Shown piece by piece: positions 35,121-46,077 of a stretch of 64,000 bases of DNA. The DNA is from Gnetum montanum (lineage: Eukaryota > Streptophyta > Gnetopsida > Gnetales > Gnetaceae). Every line of letters starts with the position of its first letter. Within the stretch, counting starts at the first letter, position 1. The translations under genes and the position numbers were made by a program. The notes beneath the pieces are model-generated. The model saw only the letters and a list, made by a program, of their open reading frames with translations, had not been told where the DNA came from and ran no database searches. Location of the stretch: NCBI GenBank assembly GCA_015680685.1, contig MNCI01001941.1:799318-863317 (forward strand), written 5' to 3'.

Positions 35121-35479
35121 CCCTCCTAGGTTAGTTTATACTACATTAGTTTTTTATGCTTTTTATGTTTTGAGTTAGCTCATCTAATGCATGCTTGCTT
35201 ACTAATTATGCATATTTGTTAATAGTTCTTGTAGGTACCAGGTGATGCTATAGGCCCTAGTGAGTGAGTCGAGGAAGCAAAACCTCCACCTCCACCTAGC
35301 GCTACTAGTTGAGCATGACCAGATGTACCTTCCACTAGGCTTTTATGCTACATTTTTGCTATGTGATGCTATATATGATATGTATTACTATTCATATTAT
35401 ATTTTCTATGGATGATTGTTTGCTAAGTGTAATGTGCAAATTTTATTCCTATATGATGATTTTATTGCATTTTCTATGA

Positions 35480-35960
35480 GTATGTGAGTCTGGGCCATTA
35501 TGAGCCATAGCAATACTAGGTCATTGCAAGCCATAACAAGTCTATTATTAGTTTAAAGCCTTGATGGGTCCCATGCAAGTTTAAGACCACAGTGGGCCAC
35601 TATGATAGTTTAAGGCCATTCTAAGTGATGGAAATATTTTAAGGCCATTTTGGACTATGGAAATAGTTTAAGGCCATTTTGGACTATGGAAATAGTTTAA
35701 GACCATTTAGGGCTACGTGTTGCTATTTTAATGCCATTCTAAGCTACAACGATGGGGATAGTTTAAGGCCATTCTGGGCCACAACAAGGTGTTTAAAGGT
35801 GATGGTTTTAGGCCATTCTGGGCCACAACAAGGTGTTTAAAGGTGATAGTTTTGGGCCATTTTGGGTCACTAGTATAGTTTAAGATCATAGTTTTTTCCA
35901 TTTCGAGCCATAACGAAATTAAAAATGATAGTTTTAGGTCATTCTAGGCCACATATTTAC
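35480..35960. repeat. Degenerate tandem repeats in the spacer between the antisense gene and protease
   Basis: A 29-bp unit is repeated at 35641 and 35670 (AAGGCCATTTTGGACTATGG). A 43-44-bp unit is repeated at 35768, 35811 and 35855 (GGCCATTCTGGGCCACAACA). Weaker TTTAAGGCCATT words run throughout. The matching spacer beside copy 2 (53740-53830) has a few diverged words of the same kind. 35960-36340 shows no further structure. Confidence 0.75.
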
Positions 35961-36349
35961 TATCTCTATTTTTTTGTGATTTTTTCACTTTTATGATTTT
36001 TACGGATTTTTTATGTTTTTCATGCATTAAAGTATAATTGCAGAAGTGTAAACTAAGTAAGAAAATATGTAGACAAAGTAGATGAATGTGTAAAAAAAGC
36101 AAGCAAATGCATAAACCATGAGAACTAGTGCATAATTTGAGAAATCAAGCTAAATGCAAATAACATACTACAAGGCTAATCTAATGTAAAACAAATGCAA
36201 CATAAGAAAAAAGTAAAATACAGGGTGCATAGAAGCAAATAGTAGGTAAGAACCTAGTGCATTTTGGACTAAGGGGATACCTTAGTCACGTAGTTGCTTC
36301 CTAACTTGGTGTGGGTTAGGAAGCCTGTAAGGTCTATAGATCATACTAT

Positions 36350-36784
36350 CTAGTAATCCACTTGATCGTTTTTTACTATGTCAAAGGGCAGTTTTGCCCA
36401 AAGAGCATCCTCTAAGAGGTCACTAGCTTTTACTACGCTTTCAATTGTATTGGCTTCATGAGTCTCATTCTTTGCCATAGATGTGTCATTAGGAAACCTA
36501 ACCTTTGACCCTTGCTCTATGTCTACATTGTTGATGGCTAAGGGGACAACATTATTACTATGGATGATAACTTCACCACCTTCATATGGGAGGTGGATCT
36601 CTTGATGAATTGGAGAGGAGACAGCTCGTAATTGAGCTAGCCAAGGTCTACCCAATATTAAGTTGAAGCCTAACATCTCTTGTATGATAATGAACTTAGT
36701 AGTGATGGGGAATTGCTCCCCTAATACAAAAGCTATAGTAATAGTACCTCTAATAATGACAAGTGATCCATTAAAGGATTTCAA
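36350..36784 (-). pseudogene. Protease-region frame of the Tat-derived element
   Basis: An open 144-codon stretch with VIIRGTITIAFVLGEQFPIT, FIIIQEMLGFNLILGRPWLA, the peptide VSSPIHQEIHLPYEGGEVII and a charged tail. The LGRPWL block and the following SPIHQ...F-P motif are the C-terminal half of plant gypsy proteases. The same block occurs at 54476-54285 (FNLILGRPWLAQLWAVSSPI). The D(S/T)G half should lie just beyond 36784, where the frame is broken (36790-37110). Gag lies upstream. Confidence 0.75.
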
Positions 36785-37291
36785 GCATGTGGTGTTTATT
36801 AGCCTAATCTAATCTTTGAGTCCTACCTTATCCATGATAGTGTATGGTATTATGTTTGTTACTACTTCATCATCGACATGCACTCTACAAATTTTACATT
36901 GTCGAATGTGTATAGTAATAAATATAGGAGTTGTTATGACCTTGTCCCTCTTGGGATTGACCTTGATTTCTTCATCGCAAAATGCTAGGGATGTGGAACT
37001 TGATTACTATGGTGCAGGGAGCAACATCACTGCATGGATGGAAGTCTCATCTACAAGGATGTCCTTTGTAATAGGGATGAAGGTCAAGATTTGCACCATT
37101 GCTTCCTAGTGGGAAAATGAGATCATGATTAGATCATACAAGCTCAATGTCAAATTTTTCTATTTAAGCACTTGTTTGACTTGGGCTAATGCATCCACAA
37201 AGTCCTTGCCATTAGCCATGTTTTTGTTGGCCTTAACTTCTTCCATCTAGCATAAGAGTCAGATTTCTCATGGAGGCAACTTAGCCTTTAT

Positions 37292-39938
37292 TTACCTAGC
37301 TTGCTTAGGGGCCTTAGTGCTCCCTTGTGATTTACTCGTTATGGCCTCTTCAGTTGTTTTGGCCATAGGAATCATAGATATAGGAACTAGTTTTGGTGGA
37401 CCCAATGCTCTTTGGTCTTGATGTTGCCTAATCATATTGTCTACAAGATGCTCATTGGATCTCCTGAGTTGCCACCTCAGAAACCTACTAATGTTGCTAG
37501 TGAGGTTATCCCTTGGAAAGGAAGGGACTGATGCATTCACTACTAGTAGGCTTTGGATAGGTGGCACTTTATGGGGAAATCAAAACTATGAATGGAGTTA
37601 TGAATTCTTGAGGTGGCACTCTAATAACAAAAGGGGGCCTCAAACTTGTGGGGGCTGAGGGGACTCTTGCATTACTAGAGGGCACCCAGACCATGAATGG
37701 CTACTGCATCGATTATGGATCATCATCAACATTGATAGCATTTGTGACATAGCTAGCATCATCTACATTTAGAAGGTCATTGTACACCCTCATGGAGTAG
37801 TTCTAAGGCCTGAATAGATTTGTAATGTTAAGTACTAGCTCGCCTCTATCAATCATCCTTTGTAGATTGTCTTACATGGCTAAGAAAAATTTTATGTTAT
37901 GGACAGGAAACTAATGGTAATGACAAAATCAATCCAACCTAAAATGTCTTGGGACCAGGGGCTCATTTGGTGCTACTAAAGTAGGATTTCTTAGTAGCTC
38001 ACAATATCTATCATGTTTTTTGTGGGCATCCTAGGACATTTGTTTGTATTGGATACATTCATCTTTTAGTAGTTAATTTAGCAACTCTAAAGACCTTAGT
38101 GGCAATGGGGTATACTTAGAGTGATCCTTGTGCTCAAAGTTGGGCCTTTGAACAACCTATTCTATGGACACCAAGGATGTAGGTTGGTTGATTACTTAGC
38201 ACTAGAGTTGGTAGCTTTGTTGTTAGCTAGGGCTTTAGGCTACCTAGCTTTCTACCTTTGGTTGGTTGCTTTGGCTTCTTTGGCTATAGTTGCTACCATT
38301 TAATTTTGCTTTCCCTTGTCTTTGTCTCTCCTTGCATGTTTTTCCTTGTTGGCCACATAGGCTGGGTCCTTACTAGCTTTTGCCATGTCTTCTATGCTTT
38401 TGGTTTGAGCGAAGGCTTGGCTTAGGGATTTCAGGCCCAAGTAATACAATTTTAACTTTATACATTCATTGACTACACCCTTGAAAATGGCTAGGAAATG
38501 TACTTCAGCTATCAACTCTTGCATTTCATTTAGCATTGCACTCTAGCATTGAATGAACTACTGAACGGGCTCTAAGTGGCCCTACTTAACTTACATTAGT
38601 TGTTCTAAGGTTGTCTATGGCTTCAAGTTGTATTTGAAGCACATTACAAACTGGCTCAAGAGGTCCTCCAAAGAGAAGATAGAGCCTTTAGGCAGTGCAC
38701 AATACCAATCTAATGCTTTGCTAGTTAGTGACATGGTGAACATATGCATGATGGCATGTGGCCATGGTTGCAATAGTAGGCAGTTTGGCCTAAATGTGAC
38801 TAGATGTGAATTAGGGGCTCCCTCACTATTATATTTGCTAAATTGAGGCAGTGAGATTCTACCTGAAAGAGTTAAAGGTGGGACTATAGGACTTATAGGA
38901 TCATCTTTGTATAATTTCACCACTTTAATAGTTTCATAGGAGGTAGATTTGAGTTTCTTCACCTCTTCTATTAAGCTTTGGATCATCTAAAATGCTTAGT
39001 TTAAGCTTTGAGATTCTTCAGCTGGTTGTGTTGACTTTGTTATCTACTATTAGACTAGCTATGTGGCCCATGGCCTAGTTGCACATTACAAAATTGCACA
39101 ATGCACATAATGCATTGGTTGTGCTATAGGGATAGTGATTGGGGTAAGCAATGTGCATGTGAGTTGGGCTGACATTGGGGCTATTGATGAAACATGTAGG
39201 ATGTAGGATGCCTAAGTCGTTTGGGGCTTGGAGACGAGCCCTGCATGGATGTACAGTTGAGTTGATATGATTACTATGGGAAAAGATAGCTAACTGGGTT
39301 ACGATGATGCCACAAAGGGCAAGTCACAAGGAACCATTACCTCATAATGTGTGTATTATGTCTAATGCATTGCTATCACAAGTGGTAACCTAGGCCTTGT
39401 GGAGTAGGAAGGTGATGCCAGTGCTATGACCATCTCGAAGAGAATGGGTGAACTAGACCAAGGAGGAACTATACTAGGGATCACTCATTGGAAGATGATA
39501 TGGAAGGATCCCTCATGCTTGCAACAAGCTCTAAACTCATCCTCTTCCTCCTATAGGGCTTTCTTATAGTCCATTCCTACATCATGCTCACCTACTTGAA
39601 TGAGCTAGGCTAATAAATGATGGTGGGGTTCCATAAGTGGGATGATCAAAAGAGGAGGGGATATACTCCCATTCATCCTAATGTGTTAGCTCATAGTTTC
39701 ATTTTTTCTCAATGTTAAAATGGTCTAAAGATAACCCTACTTGAATCTTCATGCATATGAAGTTGTACTGATCATTGCTTAGTGTAGCATATTTTGGGTC
39801 TTGACCACATAACCTAAGAGATTTCCTTTGTCCTACCATTACAAGACTCCTAGGGGCATCCATCCTCATCTCCTGTTGGATGGGCAAGATGTCGAGTGCA
39901 TTCAAGATTGACATTAGAGGTTGATCTAAGTTCATGGA
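37292..39938 (-). pseudogene. gag of the Tat-derived element
   Basis: The probable start is the ATG at 39935 (MNLDQPLMSILNALDILPIQ). A capsid segment at 38986-38615 contains KLYKDDPISPIVPPLTLSGR, FSKYNSEGAPNSHLVTF, TSKALDWYCALPKGSIFSLE and LLSQFVMCF, the Tat gag style. 38536-38300 (MQELIAEVHFLAIFKGVVNE, SLSQAFAQTKSIEDMAKASK) is the following helical part and ends in a Lys-rich tail. 37567-37292 is the C-terminal region (IQSLLVVNASVPSFPRDNL). No intact CCHC knuckle was found. Several stops interrupt it. A shorter relative is at 54700-56275. Confidence 0.75.
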
Positions 39939-40424
39939 TGTAGATCAAGTTGCAAAGGGGGACTACAAGGGTTGTTGGTTGCAAAACACTATGGACCATG
40001 CTAAAACTAACCCTATCCTAGCTAACACCACTGACTACGCTCTCGACACTAGAGATAAGACTACAATAATTATGTTCTCTATGTTGAAGAGAGAACTACA
40101 CTAACTATGCTCTCCATGCTAAAGAGTGGACTACATTGGCTATGCTAGAGATGGCTACACTTCAGCAGAAAATAATGGGCTTTTAGTAGATAGTGGGAAT
40201 GAGTGTGATGTGGGTTGTAATGCAAGGCCCCGGGAGAACTAACTATGGAGTCCAATCTACACCAATAGGTTAGTAGACAATTCTTGCACTAACCTAAGAT
40301 CCAACTACTACTACATGCATAGCAAGTCTACAAGGGTGTTATGGTCTACACTAGCTCAAAGCTAGCAACTGTGATGAAGAGAGCATGCGACACAACCGCA
40401 AAAAAGTCTAAAAAAGTGGTTCAA

Positions 40425-40441
40425 CCCTTCTTCTAGCACCA
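40425..40441 (-). promoter_or_regulatory. Primer-binding site of the Tat-derived element
   Basis: The minus strand reads TGGTGCTAGAAGAAGGG, six bases inside the 5' LTR. The same kind of site (TGGGTGTTAGAAGGAGGG) follows the left LTR of the short-interior element at 27622. Which tRNA it pairs with I cannot tell by eye. Confidence 0.65.
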
Positions 40442-40447
40442 AAAAAT

Positions 40448-42255
40448 TGTAATGATAAAAAAAATCAATGGCTAGAACACTAAGGTCCATGAGCACAAAA
40501 CCTAACCCTAAATCCAAGCAAGGGCCTACTAAAGGTAGAGATGGAATGTCCTGAATGATCTAACCGATTGAACAGAGACTTTTCAAATGCAACGAGGGTG
40601 TAGCATGGTTAGATGAAATGCTAATGTGAGATAGTTCTAAGTGTTGTAGGTGGTGTTTATGGTATTTTTGGTGTTTACGGTGTCAGTGGAATCAAGCATA
40701 GTTATAAGCGCTTGAGGGGGCAAGTGTAGTCAAGGGTTTTGATGAGGTGGACAATGTCAACATGCAAAGACCACCATCTAAGCATAGTTCAAGCATGTCT
40801 ACATAGTCAAAATAATTAAAAATGCAAATAAAGTGCAAAAAATGCAAAGAAATAGAGAGAATGAAGTGGAGTGCCACCCCAAATGGGGTTGAGTATAGTT
40901 AACACCAAGAGGGACTTAGAGGATACGAAGTATACAGCAAACGTAGGTGGACTACATAGTCACAATCCCCAAGGTGTTTAATTGCAAAGAATGGTGTCCT
41001 ACCAAGTTGTCTATGTCTTCCAAGTTTACTGCTACAATGTACTACTAGGCATAGTATTCTGCTAGGCTACAGAGATTTCTGTAGTGATCTATAACTTCAC
41101 CTCCTTTTTGGTTTGCCAATATTCCCTTAATCATATATGAGGTCCAACCATTACTTCATTGAAGGCATAGGTATTTATAAGGTTAGGGTTAGCAAGAAAT
41201 GCGAGATGGCCACCACATGGTAGATGGGATGGCTACAACTATACTCAGCATAGTTACTATTCATGTGGTGTACTAATGGGGCTACTAGTATTGCACTTTT
41301 CTATGCTTTATCAAACTTTGATGGACTATGAGACTGTGACTACACTGCCAACTACATGTGTGTGCACCAAGGGACTATGAGGTACCTAAAAAATGAAACT
41401 TAGAAACTATGCTCTATGGGACTATGCTCTTCAAACTCTCACATGGGGTTGAGTGTAGTTACAATTTTAGGGCAAAGGAAATACCAAAAAGAAGTATCTT
41501 GCTGACCATGCTTGCCAAAGGTGAGTTGACTGCATTTTAGAGTTGAACTAGGCATTGTTGTTGTGATGTCAAGGCCACTAGAGATCATCCTTGCTGACTA
41601 CACTCTTCTAAAATGTGACTACACTATGTACCAAGGGAGAGCATAGTCTCATTACTAGTGAAATCTAAGAAAAATGGGCTTTTTGTAGACTCTGGTCTCC
41701 ACAAGAGGCTAACTATGCTCTCAACTAGACTTGAGCATAGTCTCAACACTAGAAAAATTTGCAAACACTAGCCTTCTACTAACTATGCTCTCCATGAGAG
41801 GCCAACTATGCTCTCAACCAAGGTCAAGCATAGTCTCAACACTTAGAAAAATTAGCAAAAACTAGCATTTTACTGACTATGCTCTCCAGAAGAGGTTAAC
41901 TACACTTTCAATTGGGGTTGAGCATAGTTTTGACACTTAGCAAATTTTATGAAAACTAGCCTTCTGTTATGCTCTCAACTAGGATCAAGCATATTTTTGA
42001 CACTTGGCAAAATTTGTGAAAACTAGCCTTTTGTTGACTACGCTCTCCATGACTATGATGTCTACACTCTAGAATAGGGCACTTGGGCGAGAGTGTAGTC
42101 TTAACACTTAGGCAAAATTTCAAGATTTTTCCCTTAAATTGAATATTCTTTGGAAGACTATGCTCTCTACACTCAACAAAGGGATTGAGCATAGTTCCTA
42201 CTTTTTGCCAAAATTTGTAGCCAAGATGTTGTAGTCTTGATTTGGTGGTGTTTCA
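40448..42255 (-). repeat. 5' LTR of the Tat-derived element
   Basis: Plus-strand start TGTAATGATAAAAA and end GGTGGTGTTTCA. It matches 28825-30621, including the TATAAATA at 41172-41179 (minus) and the 94-bp repeats at about 41690-42050. Many substitutions separate the two, so the insertion is old. Confidence 0.9.
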
Positions 42256-42260
42256 ATAGG
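42256..42260. repeat. Target-site duplication ATAGG, right
   Basis: Follows GGTGTTTCA directly. Pairs with 28820-28824. Confidence 0.9.
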
Positions 42261-43232
42261 CAGGCAAGTCCTCAAGGTAGCAATGGTAGATGCAGATGTG
42301 TAGATGGTAATGAGTTAGTAGTAGTTAGATGTGTGGTAGGTTACAATGAACCTCCCCTTTCCTAAGTAGTAGCTAGGAAACCTGCGATGGTGGTAATAAT
42401 CATAGCAACTACGAGAATGATGGTTGGCGGCCTCTTTCTAGCTATGGGTGGTAATGGTGGTGGTAGCATCGGCCATGCATTAGAAGAAATGGGACATGTG
42501 AGGTTCTATTTTTCTCTACAATGGTGGAGGTGATGCATGTGCATAGTAGACTAGACATATAGCACGTTGGTCCCTAACTACAAGTGCATGGCATTCACTG
42601 CAGTAGGCAATCTCTCTCAATGGCAGTGAAGCTACAATAAGTAGCCTTCCTAGGTTTTCTACCATCAATGATAGGTGGCAAGTGAATAGCAGCATCTATG
42701 GTAGGTGCATCTGTGGTAGAAAATATTAGGCAATCATAGACAGTAGCAAGTATGCCCTCCAAGTGATGACACAAGGGTCCTACCTCTCCTCTCTTCAGTA
42801 ATGCATGTGGTAGATAGAATGGTGTGCATGCCAAGAAATAGAGGCTATGAATGATGTGTCTACAATACATGGAGTAGATAGCAGTGACATCTATCTCTCT
42901 CTCCCTCTCCTAGTGACTACGAGTAATGTTGGCTACAACAGGGTTTGCAATGACAAGATGGCATGAACCAACAATAACAGCAAGGACTAGGAAAAAGTAT
43001 AAATTTTCTAGTTACCTACTATATTTTCATGAAGTCTTGAATTTTAAGATAGTTATCCTATTTAAATTCCCCAATTTTCTAGTTTAATTTCATTTTTTTA
43101 ACATCACATGGCCCTCTCTAGCTAAGACTATTCCTGGGTTTCCATACCCATATGAGAGGCACCTTAGATAATAGTCTCCTTAAACAAGTTTTTTTTTCTG
43201 ATGTTGGTGCGTCCAAAATTTATGCCCCAACA
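42261..43232 (+). repeat. Right LTR of the short-interior element, second part
   Basis: Resumes the LTR at CAGGCAAGTCCTCAAGG..., aligning with 26653 onward in the left LTR (AAGATGC, GGAAACCTGCGATGG, GCGGCCTCTTTCTAGC, ACATCACATGGCCCTCTCTA). It ends CCCCAACA. Followed by CTAGT at 43233-43237. Confidence 0.9.
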
Positions 43233-43237
43233 CTAGT
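43233..43237. repeat. Target-site duplication CTAGT, right
   Basis: Same five bases as 25866-25870, directly after the LTR end CA. Confidence 0.85.
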
Positions 43238-43955
43238 ATCATACGTCTTGTTAAAACAATACTTTGAGTCTCCATGTTGTTCTACTGTATGTTTTAGTTG
43301 CTAAACAAATTGATATACATCATTAAAGATTGTTATGTTTCATCAACTAATTATCGAATGATACATTAACTGATTCTCCAACTAATCATCAACTAAACTA
43401 ATACTAATACATAATTACTACATTATCTAATTTTAGCAATATATAACTACATCCTCTAATTTTAGTAAAATATTATTATATCATCTAATTCTTAATGTCC
43501 TTTCCACCCTCCTTAAAGACACTAACTCTAGTAATGTAACTAATGACATGTCATACAGATCCTAAGGCTATCTACAAAGGTTATTTTCCCAACAAGGTAT
43601 GATTAGTTATCCTTATGTTATTGACTTTTAAGATGTAGTTTCATGATATTATCAAATTATTGAGTATCCAAATGAAAAATTTGACTTCACCGTTGAGTTC
43701 AAAAGGGTGAAAAATATTTGAAATTACTATTCATATGTTAGAAATGAACATCGTATGATCAAGTTATGCTAAAATTAAACTTTTGAGGGTCTTAAGGCAC
43801 TATTTTGGGCAAGAGGTGAAAACTAATTTTTGGTGTTTTCTAGGATAGATCTAACTTCACCATTGTGTCTAAAATATTAAAATCTATAGGAAACAACTCT
43901 TCGTTTATCAAGAAAGACTTCCATATCAATAGTTGTGGCCTTTGAAATCTAGAAC
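43238..43955. other. AT-rich DNA with no gene seen
   Basis: This joins 25865 once the nest is removed. It has loosely repeated ACTAATACT/ATTAACTA words (43330-43470) and two diverged copies of a TTCACC(A/G)TTG(A/T)GT(T/C) block (43685 and 43857). The latter are near the 5S-like sequence and may belong to the same element. Confidence 0.35.
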
Positions 43956-44075
43956 CTTTTGGTGCAAAAAATGAGACTTCCTAAGAGGTCACCCATCCTA
44001 GTACTACTCTAGAATGAGTGCAATTAATTACAAATTTTTTATCTCACATATTGCTAATGATTCAAATTCCTTTTT
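43956..44075 (-). rRNA. 5S rRNA-like sequence, decayed (Cassandra-type LTR, SINE or pseudogene)
   Basis: On the minus strand the sequence GAGTAGTACTAGGATGGGTG, then ACCTCTTAGGAAGTCTCAT, matches the 3' part of plant 5S rRNA (GAGTAGTACTAGGATGGGTG, then ACCTCCTGGGAAGTCC). The upstream part (44024-44075) is more decayed. It still aligns in register with the A box/C box half, ATTAGCAATATGTGAGAT against CATTAGTGC...ACCGGATCCCATC. Plant Cassandra elements carry a 5S sequence in each LTR and some SINEs begin with one. I see no second copy, so a stray Cassandra LTR or a plain pseudogene are both possible. Confidence 0.8.
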
Positions 44076-44205
44076 TGAAAGCTTTTTCCCATGATCTTAA
44101 TTTTAGCTAATTTTCAACAAAAGGAAATTTAAATTTTTTTGTTGGTTAACAGAAAAATTTGATTTTCCCATTAATTGATAGAAAAATTGTTAGTGCTAGA
44201 ATGGG

Positions 44206-44601
44206 CCATTATGAAAGCCATTGTTAGTGTCTTTGGTGCCAATGATGGACCATTATGAATGGTGCTATCGATGCCAATGGTTCCTAGGATGGGCCATTAT
44301 GGATGGTGCCATCAATGCCCATGGTGCTTACTATGGGCCATTATGGATGATGCCATTGCTGCCCACGATGATCAAAATGAGTCGTTATGGATGGTGCCAT
44401 TAGTGCCCATGCTGCTTGAAATTGGCCATTATGAATAATATCATTGGTGCACATAGTGCCTAGTTGGACCATTATGGATGGCACCATCAATGCCCATGGT
44501 GCCCAAAATGGACCATTATGGAAGGTACCATCGGTGCCCATAGAGCACCAAAATGGACCATTATGCACTAAGCCATTAATGCCTGTAGACACTGTGAGTG
44601 G
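44206..44601. repeat. 44-bp tandem array, nine units
   Basis: The word CCATTATG (one unit CGTTATG) recurs at 44206, 44250, 44294, 44338, 44383, 44426, 44469, 44513 and 44558: spacing 43 to 45. A unit reads GGACCATTATGGATGGTGCC, then ATCAATGCCCATGGTGCC. Open frames on both strands (44221-44403, 44444-44629, 44341-44673) are by-products of the array and not genes. Confidence 0.93.
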
Positions 44602-46060
44602 CCAAAAATTATGGTGGATTTTCAAGTGATGGTGATGTAGGGAGAGGTAATGTAGGCATAGGAAGTAGCACAAGTAGCATAGTAAAATGTTGTAGGCAAT
44701 ACGACAAGAGTAGAGGGAGGTGGCAATAGAGCTTGCATAGTAGAGAATAGTAGCAAGATGCTATGAGGCAAGAGAGCAATAGGTAGTGGTGAGGACATAG
44801 GAAAAATTCATCAACACACTATCAGATGTGTGCCACCTCCATCACTAAAGCATAGCACCCACACACACAATGCTAGCCCTCTTGGACTGGGCCACATCTA
44901 ACTACACAAAGTTGGCATGTCCCTCCATCCCAAGACTATGGCCTTCATGGGGACGCTCTAGGTGCACAAGGTTGGCATGAGCCCCAATGAGCATAGGCTC
45001 TTCATGACACGCACCATTAAGGTTAGCACACTACACACTTTCTACCATTCTCTTATCATCATTTGTGGTCCCAACCACTATGGTGATGCCATGGTTGCAT
45101 GATGGAGGTAGACAAAACATGTAGTATTTGTATGGCAAAGTGGCATTATGGCCAACGATAGGTAGAGTGACAAGTAAACAAAGGTTTTAATAGCCCTCAA
45201 TAGGGGCTACATACCCTTTAGAGGGCTTTTGCACCCTAATTTTTTTATTAATTATGTGTGTGTGTGTATGTACATATATTAATTAAAACTTATATGAGTA
45301 GGTTTGAACCCATGACCTCTTGCTTCATGTTGTTTTTTTTATCCTTTTCAACTTTTTCTTATTATTTTATTCAACCTTATCTTGGTAGTTGACATGGCGG
45401 TTTGGCCAATGACAGGGTGGAGGTTCAATGTTAGTAAATGAAAATTCTAGGCTGATTTCCAACACTAAAATTTTTTGCATTTTTTTAAATAATAATTTAA
45501 TATTATTTTAGTGCATTCAAATTCAAAAACTTAAAACTATGATATCTCCCAAATTGTAAGTCTAATCAAGATGAAATTTGTACCATTAGAATTGTCTCAA
45601 CAAGTTCTATGCATTGAGCATCATATTAGGGTTCAAAAATGAAGTTGAATTTTCAAGATTTTGGAAGGTTCACTAACCTATTCTACCAGCCAATATTAAT
45701 GAGTTGACATATGGATGACATGATAATTTATAAATGGCTCTAAGTTACTTAGAATAATGAGTTCTAATAAACAATATCAGTTTAGGTAATGGTTACTAAT
45801 GTTTTGGAAGAAACTTAACAATGACCTTAATCAATTAATATTTATAGCATTAAGTTGGATAAGAGTTACCTACATTGGTGTATTCTTGTCTTACCAACAT
45901 CTATTACCATTCATGAATCATGATGAGGTGTAGTCAAATATCTTAGAAATATGGTACATTTGGTGATGATCAAAGATTTTTCCTATGTCATGGCTTGATG
46001 ATTCATCATCAAATTCATGTTGTAGTCAGCCCATGGTTTTGAATGGCCCTTGGGTCACGA
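44602..46060. other. Non-coding stretch with a (GT)n run
   Basis: No gene is seen. A GT microsatellite with AT flanks lies at about 45257-45284. A minus-strand GGGTTCAAACC at about 45305 resembles a pol III B box, but no A box or fold was found. From 45440 on the sequence is AT-rich. It may be the interior or leader of the element whose primer site is at 46061-46075. Confidence 0.4.
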
Positions 46061-46075
46061 TTTGATCCAATACCA
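46061..46075 (-). promoter_or_regulatory. Candidate primer-binding site next to a chromovirus-like LTR end
   Basis: The minus strand reads GGATGTCACA, AT, TGGTATTGGATCAAA. The LTR end ATGTCACA followed by TGGTAT is typical of plant chromovirus LTRs of the Tekay/Del kind, where TGGTATCAGAGC is usual. The second half of the site differs, so this is tentative. Confidence 0.45.
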
Positions 46076-46077
46076 AT

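Larger units (their letters stand above)
28825..42255 (-). mobile_element. 13.4-kb Tat-derived LTR element carrying an antisense multi-exon gene
   Basis: LTRs of 1797 and 1808 bp lie at 28825-30621 and 40448-42255, with TG...CA ends and ATAGG duplications. In minus order the interior holds a primer site (40441-40425), gag (39938-37292), protease (36784-36350) and a spacer with tandem repeats. Then comes a gene on the opposite strand (31690-35120), the C-terminal part of integrase (31515-31300), a 3' region and a polypurine tract (30634-30622). RT, both RNase H domains and the integrase core are missing, so it is non-autonomous. It inserted into the right LTR of the short-interior element and is therefore younger than it. 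Confidence 0.88.
25871..43232 (+). mobile_element. Long-LTR, short-interior non-autonomous retrotransposon, split by a nested element
   Basis: Two direct LTRs (25871-27616, and 27995-28824 continued at 42261-43232) enclose only 378 bp. A primer site follows the left LTR, a purine-rich tract precedes the right LTR, the ends are TG...CA, and CTAGT is duplicated on both sides. There is no coding sequence, so it must have moved with enzymes from another element. The primer site resembles that of the Tat element nested in it, suggesting a Tat helper (inference). LTRs of about 1.75 kb are far longer than those of TRIM elements, while the interior is far shorter than in typical LARDs. Confidence 0.88.

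Noticed and set aside
39160-39200. Possible host gene in the Tat leader or gag 5' region
   Set aside because: The region lies between LTR and gag of the Tat-derived element, and no conserved domain or splice pattern was seen.
44221-44673. Overlapping open frames on both strands
   Set aside because: They follow from the 44-bp array: repeated units keep frames open in several registers. Composition is repetitive and no motif is present.
45295-45330. Minus-strand GGGTTCAAACC as a tRNA or SINE B box
   Set aside because: No A box, cloverleaf or A-rich tail at a suitable distance, and a single short motif is common by chance and in LTRs.
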